A DNA stretch of 64,000 nt from Campylorhamphus procurvoides (lineage: Eukaryota > Chordata > Aves > Passeriformes > Dendrocolaptidae), in contig WBMV01007609.1 in NCBI GenBank assembly GCA_013396655.1, positions 958,459 to 1,022,458 on the forward strand. The letters run 5' to 3'. Below the pieces are notes generated by a model. That model was not told the DNA's origin. It was given only the letters and a program-made list of their open reading frames with translations, and made no database searches. Position numbers and translations under genes: made by a program. Positions 24,171 to 33,200 of this stretch are shown here, in pieces; the first letter of the stretch is position 1; every line of letters begins with the position of its first letter.

Positions 24171-25879
24171 CTTTTCATGAAGACAGAGAGCCTGACAAGC
24201 TGGAGTGAGGCATCTGAGGAAGCACTTAACTCTGCTGAGGCCTAAATATTTTAGCAAGGTGCTCTGTCCATTTGGAAGCCCCACTCCCTGCACCTCCTTT
24301 GATTTATTGCAGCAAGGCCTGTGTAACTAGTAGGATATTCTGTGCACACCACACTAATCTCACCTCTATCAGCCACAACCACACTGAAACCCACCCTTTC
24401 CCCCAGGTTAATTTCCATCCCACCAGCTGTACTTGTGTTTATTCACAAACACACGGGTGATTTCCACCCCACCACGTGGAAGCTGCTGTTTCTGCAGCAC
24501 TTGGGGCTGTCTCACACCCCGACTCCCACTCAGCTCTCCAGAGTTTTCTCAGCCCCTCTGTGGTGGCCACAACAATCACTTTGCTCCAGCGGGGCTTGCA
24601 GTGAACCTGCAGCTGTGTCAGGAGGTGCCTGGGAGGGGGCAGCTCCTCCCAAACCCACCCCAGGGTGCCCAGCTGCATGAAGTGCTCTCCGAAAGGGTGA
24701 GGAGGGTGACGAGCACTGCACCAAAAGCAGTTTTTCCAAGTTTCCCCCAACCAGCTCCATTGGATCCAGCTGGCTCTCCCTGCATTCTCTTGCCCATCAA
24801 TCCCTGGATTCAGTCCCACTCCCACCACGCTCTGCTCAGCCCTTTCTTTGGTGTTTTAATTAGTGCAATTAATGCCTGTGATGGTGCCTCCCTGGAGTCC
24901 TTCCCCTCCGTGGTCCCAGTGGCAGAGCATTCCCACCTTCCCAGCTCTCCCTCTGATGCCAGGAGGGACACAGCTCTGCCTTATCCTGCTTTTCCTGCAA
25001 CTCACATCCTGTATCTGTTTCAAAGAGACTTCAGTCAACTTTTAGAACTGAATAACTAACTTTGATAGGGCAATTACTGTTCCAGTACAAGGTAAATGGC
25101 AGTGCTCTAGAACACTGTTAAATTTAAGTCTGGAAAATGAACTTTAACAAAAAGCATGCCAGTAATGTACTGTGGCAGCTTTTAGTGAAATCAGCTCCAG
25201 CAGTTTGATTCTCCCAGGAACACAGCGAGATATACTCCAGCAGCCTTGAGGCATGGAATAAGCAGTTAGTTTTATGATAAATGGCCCCAGAAACCCAAAT
25301 TACAGCTGCAGCAAATGAACAATATGTCGAAATTACTTGGTGGCTTTTTCTTTGGGCCACCAATATCCTAGTGTGCACTGACACCTACTGGAGTGGCCCA
25401 GGCTGGGAGCAGAGGGAAACTGGGTTTATTTTATTCCAGAACATCAACAGCCAGCCCTCCTTGATGCTAAATCTCCTTTTCCATGGTGGGGTGGTGGAAA
25501 CTACGTGATCTTTGGGGTCTTTCCCAGCCCAAGCCATTCTATGAGTCTATAAATACTATGAGATCTCAAAGTGTTCGGTTACTTGCACCCCTACCTCTCC
25601 TGCAAGCAAGGTGGTTTAGTTTTGCATTTCTAAACACAGCACCTTTGCCACTTCTCCTCTTGTTCCTGCTCTCCCTGCCTTGGTCACCTCCCTCCTCACC
25701 TACAGGTATGGATGGGGAGAACTTGAAGGATTTACTGTGGTTTAATCCAAGTCGAAAGATGCAAGTGTAGGGAGAGCTCTGCCATTCCTTCTGATGTTAA
25801 AATTCAACCTGGTGAATCAGCAAAGTGCCAAAATCAGCCTAACCACACTGGGAATACAGGCTTGGGAGTCTTTCCTGGT

Positions 25880-26034
25880 GTGAGCCACAGCTGGGGTTGG
25901 GAGGGACCTTAGAGCTCACCTCATTCCCCCCTGCCATGGCCAGGAACACCCTCCACTAGCCCAGGCTGCTCCAACCTGGCCTTGGACACTTCCAGGGATG
26001 GGGCAGCCACAGCTTCTCTGGGCAGTTGTGGATA
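25880..26034 (-). mobile_element. CR1 LINE fragment, 3' end
   Basis: Antisense CR1 tail whose extreme terminus is degraded (GAGCCACAGCTGGGGTTGGG). It then has CACTAGCCCAGGCTGCTCCA and ACTTCCAGGGATGGGGCAGC. It ends about 95 bp before the 99-bp-period minisatellite. Confidence 0.85.
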
Positions 26035-26127
26035 TCCCCAGGGGAGTCACCCCTCCTGCAAAAACCAGGCTGCTGCAAGCTGGACAGCCTGGCAGCCACC
26101 ACTGCCCTGGCACGGGGGATGCACCAG

Positions 26128-26475
26128 GTGTGATGCCCGGCCAGGTGAGATGCCCAGCCAGATGTGAAGCCCAGCCAGGTGTGATACCGAGCCACGTGTG
26201 CCTATCCAGATGTGATGCCTATCCAGATGTGACGCCCAGCCAGGTGAAATGCCCATCCAGATGTGAAGCCCAGCCAGGTGTGATACCGAGCCACGTGTGC
26301 CTATCCAGATGTGATGCCTATCCAGATGTGACGCCCAGCCAGGTGAAATGCCCATCCAGATGTGAAGCCCAGCCAGGTGTGATACCGAGCCTCATGTGCC
26401 TATCCAGATGTGATGCCCATCCAGATGTGACACCCAGCCAGGTGCGATGCCCATTCAGATGTGATGCCCAGCCCC
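26128..26475. repeat. Minisatellite: 17-bp units in a 99-bp higher-order repeat
   Basis: The basic unit is about 17 bp (CCAGATGTGATGCCTAT-like). Five 17-bp variants plus one 14-bp variant form a 99-bp block, since 5 x 17 + 14 = 99. The same block phase (GATGTGAAGCCCAGCCAGGT) recurs at 26161, 26260 and 26359, exactly 99 bases apart. The first two blocks are nearly identical, the third has a few changes, and the edges decay into single 17-mers. Because 99 is divisible by 3, both strands carry long open frames with a 33-residue repeat. These are by-products. Two blocks contain CCACGTG, at 26192 and 26291. The array ends about 0.76 kb before the first visible EDEM2 exon. Confidence 0.93.
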
Positions 26476-26810
26476 AGTGTGGGAAGGTGGCACCACCGCA
26501 AAGCCCCACACCGGGACTCGGGCACTGTTTCCCCGCTCCTCACGGCCAACTCACCCGCAGCAGGATCTGACCCAGAGGGAGACCCAGCACGGGGATGGTT
26601 TCCCAAGTTTTACGGGCCGGGGATCTCCGAGATGCTTCACATTCCACTCTGGGAATGGGAAACATCCAGCCCGGTTTCCTGGCAGGGGTCACACGGCGGC
26701 GGGGCCAGGAACCACCGGCACAGCCCCTTCCCGCCCCTCAGCGCTCCTCTATTTATTTATACCTTTATTTCTGGCTGTGCCAACAGCCCTTCCATGAGGC
26801 TCATCCCGCC
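26476..26810 (+). promoter_or_regulatory. GC/CpG-rich flank, probable edge of the EDEM2 promoter
   Basis: CpG frequency rises here (for example CACCGGGACTCGGGCAC, TTTTACGGGCCGGGGATC, CACACGGCGGCGGGGCC) just before the N gap that hides the first EDEM2 exon(s). A CpG-island promoter is usual for EDEM2. The transcription start itself cannot be seen. A TATTTATTTATACC tract at about 26750 interrupts the GC-rich DNA. Confidence 0.5.
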
Positions 26811-27238
26811 NNNNNNNNNNNNNNNNNNNNNNNNNNNNNNNNNNNNNNNNNNNNNNNNNNNNNNNNNNNNNNNNNNNNNNNNNNNNNNNNNNNNNNNNNN
26901 NNNNNNNNNNNNNNNNNNNNNNNNNNNNNNNNNNNNNNNNNNNNNNNNNNNNNNNNNNNNNNNNNNNNNNNNNNNNNNNNNNNNNNNNNNNNNNNNNNNN
27001 NNNNNNNNNNNNNNNNNNNNNNNNNNNNNNNNNNNNNNNNNNNNNNNNNNNNNNNNNNNNNNNNNNNNNNNNNNNNNNNNNNNNNNNNNNNNNNNNNNNN
27101 NNNNNNNNNNNNNNNNNNNNNNNNNNNNNNNNNNNNNNNNNNNNNNNNNNNNNNNNNNNNNNNNNNNNNNNNNNNNNNNNNNNNNNNNNNNNNNNNNNNN
27201 NNNNNNNNNNNNNNNNNNNNNNNNNNNNNNNNNNNNNN
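26811..27238. other. Assembly gap, 428 N
   Basis: Unresolved bases. By comparison with human EDEM2, the gap must contain the start codon, the signal peptide and about 57 N-terminal codons, perhaps with an intron, and probably the promoter core. GC-rich first exons are often missing from bird assemblies. Confidence 1.
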
Positions 27239-30200
27239 GACGAGCTGCGGCCGCTGACGTGCGATGGGCAGGACACCTGGGGCAGGTGAGGGCTGGCCCC
27301 GGGATGCGGATGGGGATGCGGATGGGGGTGGGGATGCGGATGGGGATGGGGATGGTCCCCCAGCCCCGCCGGCTCTCACCGCGCTTCTCTCCTCCGCAGC
27401 TTCTCCCTCACGCTGATCGACGCCCTGGACACCCTGCTAGTGAGTACGATCCGGCCCGCTGTGGTTTTGTGGATGTGATGCTAAGTGTGAAAAAGCACAA
27501 ACAGAGAGGAGACAGAACTGGATAAATAACACCAGTGCTCGTAACTGGGCTCAGGTCTCCTGTTTGACGTTGTTCTGAACACCTGCAGCATCCCCACTGT
27601 GCCTTGAAGGTCACTGAGAGCCACCTGCACAGGTGGTTTTTCCGTGGCAGTGGCAGAAAGTTGGTTATTCATTGACCCGGGAGCTTTGTGTGTTGGTTTG
27701 CATCACCCCGGCAGGCAGGTGGCCAGGGCTCCCCATCCCTCACACCTTGTAACTCTGCAGTAAAGTCCTAAAGTGTATGAAGGGAGCGTTTTAAAGAAGA
27801 CAAAACTGCCAGTCTGCTTTTTAGTACTGTCTGTAATTAGTGATTGCACAAAATCAGCCCCGAGCATTCAACTGCTCTGTTGTCTTCTCTAAGCCTGGTT
27901 CCCTGTTCTCCTGCTCCCTTCCAGATCTTAGGGAATGTGTCTGAGTTCCAGAGGGTTGTCAACGTGCTGCAGGAAGGGGTGGACTTTGATATTGATGTCA
28001 ATGCATCTGTGTTTGAAACGAACATTCGAGGTGAGGTGGGTTTTCCTGAGGGGAGTACGGTGGGTTTGCTTCCTGTACTGCCCTCTGACTGCACACAGGG
28101 GGGATATGAGGTGGAGGTCAGAGGGAATTTGTGCTGCAGAGTAACAGGGCATGTGAACAGACAGAAAAAGCCCAAACTTGCCTTCACTTCCTTTTTTGTC
28201 TGTGCATGTCCCTCTCTGCTCCCTGCCCCGACAGAAACAGAAGTAGACGTGGCAGTTTCACTATTCTGCTATGAGGTTTTGAGCTCTGGAATGAACATCT
28301 TTTGCAGTGAAACAGTGCAGATTGTATCCTGTGTTCTTCTACACAACTTTTTTGGAATAGAGGGTATTGATGTCTAGTTTTAGTCGTTTTTTTCTTGAAA
28401 ATTATAAAGGCATTTGGAGTCTTGTACTTGATTGAATGCCTGACTGCTTCAGTGCCATCCAGCTGAAAACACTGTCTGGGAGCAAAACTGATAGTTAGGC
28501 CTTTGTTGTTTTTCCTCAGATATTGCTGAGCCAATTTTACAGCAGTGTAATTCCTCTGTGTTTGTGGTTATTGTTATTATTGTAGACAAACCTGTGAAAT
28601 AACTAATATAGCTATATTAGCTATATAACTAATAGCTAAATGCAGCTAATAACTCCGTGCCTCTGTCAGTCACATAGAAATTTGTGTCTCTGGCCTAGGC
28701 AGTTTTCTACAAGAAGTTTAAGAACTTTACACATCGTATTCAACTTTCTGGAATAAATGAAGCAGAGTTCCTCTCACAGAGATCCATGTTCATTATACTG
28801 TTGTGTAAAGTTATATATGCTCTGATAGTCCTCAGAGCTGTGCAGGTGTAGTAGGGCAAGTAGGATCTGATGCTTTTAAAATAATAGAAGAAATATATCA
28901 TAGACTCTGAGAGTGTTTTGGGTTAGGAGGGACTTTAAAAACCATATTATTCCAACCTCCCTGCCATGGGCAGGGACACCTTCCATTAGACCTGTCCAAC
29001 CTGGCCTTGGGCACTTCCAGGGATGGGGCAGCCACAGCTTCTCTGGGCACCCTCACAGGGAACAAATTCTTCCCAATATCCAATTTAACCCTGCCCTCTG
29101 TCACTTTGAAGTCATCACCCCTTGTTGCTGTCACTGCACACACATCTTCTGCCCTTTGCAAACTTGCAGGAACAAACAAATTGCTTTTATTTTGTGGCAT
29201 TTGAATTGGGCTGGTAAGGATGAGCCATCTCACTTTTATTCTCTATAAACTCTGATCATGAGGGATATCCTGGTGCTGGATTCCATTCCTCCCCACAGTG
29301 TTTAATGGTTCTCCTGTGCCCTTGCAGTGGTGGGTGGGCTCCTCTCTGCTCACCTGCTCTCCAGGAAGGCTGGTGTGGAAGTGGAGGCAGGCTGGCCGTG
29401 CTCGGGACCCCTCCTGAGGATGGCAGAGGAAGCAGCTCGTAAACTGCTGCCAGGTGAGCCCTTGTCTGCTTTGTGTCACTGTGCTGTGGGTCATGAGGTG
29501 GCTCCTGGCATTGATGAAGATGCACAGCTTGCTGTGTCAGCTCAGAAACCAGTCCTGTGTTCCCTGAGCTCAAAGCAAGTTTAGTTTGCAGGGAAAACGT
29601 GGCTGGATATGTGCATGCCACACGTGCTGAACACATCGGTTTGTGGCTTGTTGAGGGGAAATAGAGTTCATATAAATCATAAAGAAAGGCTGTGAAACAA
29701 CAGCTTGTAAAGGCAAGAAGATGCAGCCTTATTTCCTCTCTATGGGCTGCGTTCCCTGATGGCATGGCACTGTTTCCTGGTGTGATGCCCACCTATGGCT
29801 GCCACTGAGGGGTCAGAACCTCAGTGTTGGCACTTTGCTGTAAAAAAGGCAAGAATGCAGTCTGCTGCTGGCAAGGTGGAAGAGATCCACAGTACCTTCC
29901 CAGGACTGTGTGTGCCTTGGGGCTGCCCCTCCCAGTAACACACTGCTTCTCATTTTGGTCTTTGAAATCACCTCAGTTGCTCCAGTGCCACTTCTTGCCT
30001 GTGTACAGTGGGATGTGAAGCACATGTTTGCTTGAGAGGCTGTAAAATATAACACTGCATGCTCATGTGACCCAAAAATGCTGTGTTTCAGCTTTCCAGA
30101 CCCCAACTGGGATGCCGTATGGCACCGTGAACCTGCTGCACGGAGTGAACCCTGGGGAGACCCCAGTTACCTGTACTGCTGGCATTGGTACATTTATAGT

Positions 30201-33200
30201 GGAATTTGCCACTTTAAGCCACCTTACTGGTGACCCAGTGTTCGAGGATGTTGCCAGGAAGGCCTTGAAGGCACTGTGGAAAAATCGCTCCGATATTGGG
30301 CTGGTGAGTGAGGAACAGACTGGGAATGTGCTGGCCTGATTTTTGTACAGCTTTGTGAGTGCAATGCTAAGTGCAAAAAAAGCATAAACAGGAGATAGAA
30401 CTAGATAAATAACCACAGTGCTCACAACTGGGCTCAAGTCTCCTGTTGGACATTGTTCCTGAACACCTGCAGCATCCACGTCTCTGCTTTACTGGTGCAG
30501 CCCCCCATTATCCCATTGTTCTGTCCCATAACAGATGTGCTTGGGAGACAAATCCCTCCTGCTGCTGCTTCAGCTTTTGTAACATTAATCTGCAGCTGTA
30601 GCAGATTAAATGAAAGGTCTGTCTGATGCCTGGTGGGACAAAGGCCTACAGAAGAGAATAAGAGCATGGCAAGTGCACCAAGATATTACCAGCTTATACA
30701 GCTTGGGTGGTTTGGGAATATCCAGAGCTGGAAGTGTTATCTTTGTGTTCAGCGTCTCTTGGTCTTTTCTATTGCTGCTTTTTTAGCCTATATAGACTCT
30801 TGGCGTTGCAGATGTGAAGTGAAACAGATTTATTTATAGGCTGTGTGAAGAGTTTTGTTTGTCCTTTTGTTTGCTTTGGGATTTGTTTATTTTTCGTTTA
30901 TACCCCTAATCCTTATTCAAGAGATAGTTGGGTTTTTTTCCATGTTTGCTAAGCAAGACATGATTGTGTATTTTTTTTCTGCATCAGCTGGGTTTGTTCA
31001 TAGTCTGAAGAGTCCAAGATTTGAAGGGTCTCTGTAAATATTAGCATGGCAGCTCTTGTGCCTTTGACGTTCCTGGTCTCTGTCTTTGCATCTGCACCTC
31101 TTCATCCTTCTTTGGTCTTTTGAAAGGTTGGAATTAGGACCAGACACACCATATTGAATGGAGAAAGTGCTAGTTGTGAATCTGTGAAACAGTGGTCTGG
31201 AAACAGTTAAAGGATTANNNNGGAGTGCAGAAATGAAAATTGAAAATTTGGGGGGGGGGGGGGGGGGGTTGTGGGGATTTGTTAATTCTCATTTAGTAGA
31301 AAAGCTTTATTTGCCTTTTAACTCCATCCTTCCCTTCTTGCAGGTTGGGAACCACATTGATGTGATCACTGCCAAGTGGGTGGCCCAGGATGCTGGTATT
31401 GGGGCAGGAGTGGACTCCTACTTTGAATACCTGGTTAAAGGAGCCATTCTCCTGCAGGACAAGGAGCTGATGTCCATGTTTCTGGGTGAGTGTTTGGTTT
31501 CTTGTGGGAAGGGGCCCAGCAGGGCCTCCTTGGCTGCACTTCTAAGAAGCACCAGGCACTGGGGAAGGAGAGGATGAAGGATCTGACAAGAAACATTCCA
31601 GACTGTGCCTGAAGCCTTTGCTGTGGTACTTATGAACAGTCTGTAATAACAGAATCACCAGAGTAAGTGCCCAGAGAAGTTCATTTGACAAGTGAAAAAG
31701 GGGCTTATCTCATTCTTAAAAAAAAAGAACTATTTTTTTTGTTGGCTTACCTACCCATCTATGTTTCTTTGTAGAATATAACAAAGCTATCAAAAATTAC
31801 ACCAAGTTTGATGACTGGTACCTGTGGGTTCAGATGTACAAAGGAACAGTGTCCATGCCTGTGTTTCAGTCCCTGGAGGCCTATTGGCCAGGCCTGCAGG
31901 TAAGAGCTGTCAAAGCAGGAGCACATGGTAATTTTCTTCATCTGTCATGGATCAATCTTTAATATAAAAGTGAGAAATAAAACCCTCAGCTGAAAGTTTG
32001 GTTTGATTGCTGATGAAATCTACAGTAGCCTGTGCCTATAGAAGAGCAGATGTTGATTTTATTGACAGTCTGTAAAAAACCCCTCCCATTCAGCATCATG
32101 GGAGAGCAGTTTTGTTGTAGCAAACTCCACTGACAATGGTCTCATAATCCAGGTGTGAATGTAAGGAGAAAGAAATTCACACTTCTTTTTCCATCATCTC
32201 ATAAATGCTTTGTTTGTGTGAATGCTTTCCTACTGAGGGCTTTGCTTTCTCCTCAGTCCTTGTGTTTGGACTGAGACTTTGTTATTCCCACTGACATAGA
32301 CTAGACATTTGACTGAAGAAACACAGTCTTCTTTAGAAAAATCAAAGAGACTTCATATTATTTCAGGAGTGGGAATGTGATCCTACAGGAAAGCAGCATC
32401 AACTCTTCAGTCTTACCTATTCTTCAAGCATCGTGTCCAAGCATTATTTACATCATTCAGACCTGCTGAAATACCCATTTCTGTCACTGTCTCTGCCTGT
32501 AGGAGTGTTACTGCATCGATTTCTGTGCTGTTTCTTTCTTCACTCACATGTTGCTCTGCTAATTGTTCTCTCCCAGAGCTTAATTGGGGATGTGGATAAT
32601 GCCATGCGGACCTTCCTCAACTATTACACTGTCTGGAAGCAGTTTGGGGGGCTGCCTGAGTTCTACAACATTCCCCAGGGCTACACAGTGGACAAGAGAG
32701 AGGGATATCCACTCAGGCCTGGTAAGAGAAATGAAATTAAAAGGGCCTTTCACTCTTGCTTTTGCTCTTGTGGTGGGATCAAATGTTAGCAACACCTGCT
32801 CTGCACAAGTTTCTCCCCAGATATGCTCTGACTTAGTTCCTGCATGGTTTTCACCAGGGGTTTGCAGAATCAAAACTACACAATTTGTTTTCCACCTTTC
32901 ACAAAAGGCAGGGCTGCCTTTAAAGGAAGCAAAACATAATGTTATTGTAGAAGGGGGGCCTCTTAATGAATTGGGTTCATAGTGTAGGATTTGACATATT
33001 TAAGTGTTAGATTGTCTGACATGAGATATTTCAGTCATGTGAAATGTTAAAGGGACTGCTTGTGTCCTTTAAATGCAAGAAGTGAAAGTGAGTATGAATA
33101 GACCACTGCAGTTCTGAGTTCCTGAAATAAACTCATTCTAGTTGTTCTAGTAAAGCTCAAGACTTGAGAGAGATTCTGTGATATTTCAATGAAATGATCT

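Larger units (their letters stand above)
22057..25879. other. Intergenic DNA with one CNE-like stretch
   Basis: No supported exon. A two-copy 19-bp duplication occupies 22566-22603. The 23740-24170 interval stands out as a possible conserved non-coding element (own entry). A weak CR1-tail-like segment (CCCAGCCCAAGCCATTCTAT) ends near 25552. The rest is unique sequence. Confidence 0.5.
28031..29327 (+). other. EDEM2 intron (1.3 kb)
   Basis: Contains an 18-bp perfect palindrome (28603-28620) and an antisense CR1 fragment (28899-29140). The frame of the preceding exon stays open for about 116 codons past the donor, which seems accidental. Confidence 0.8.

Noticed and set aside
25495..25553. Possible extra CR1 tail
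   Set aside because: Only the last about 25 bases (CCCAGCCCAAGCCATTCTAT) are convincing, which is too short to call confidently.
26128..26475. CRISPR-like regular spacing
   Set aside because: The units are contiguous 17-mers within a 99-bp block without unique spacers, in a vertebrate genome. It is a minisatellite.
26461..27525. Long open frames across 26.5-27.5 kb
   Set aside because: They run through 428 N bases and are meaningless apart from the real EDEM2 exon segments.
27844..28377. EDEM2 exon reading through its donor for about 116 codons
   Set aside because: A clear GTGAGG donor at 28031 and conserved protein continuity to the exon at 29328 show that splicing is the norm. The extension has no homology.
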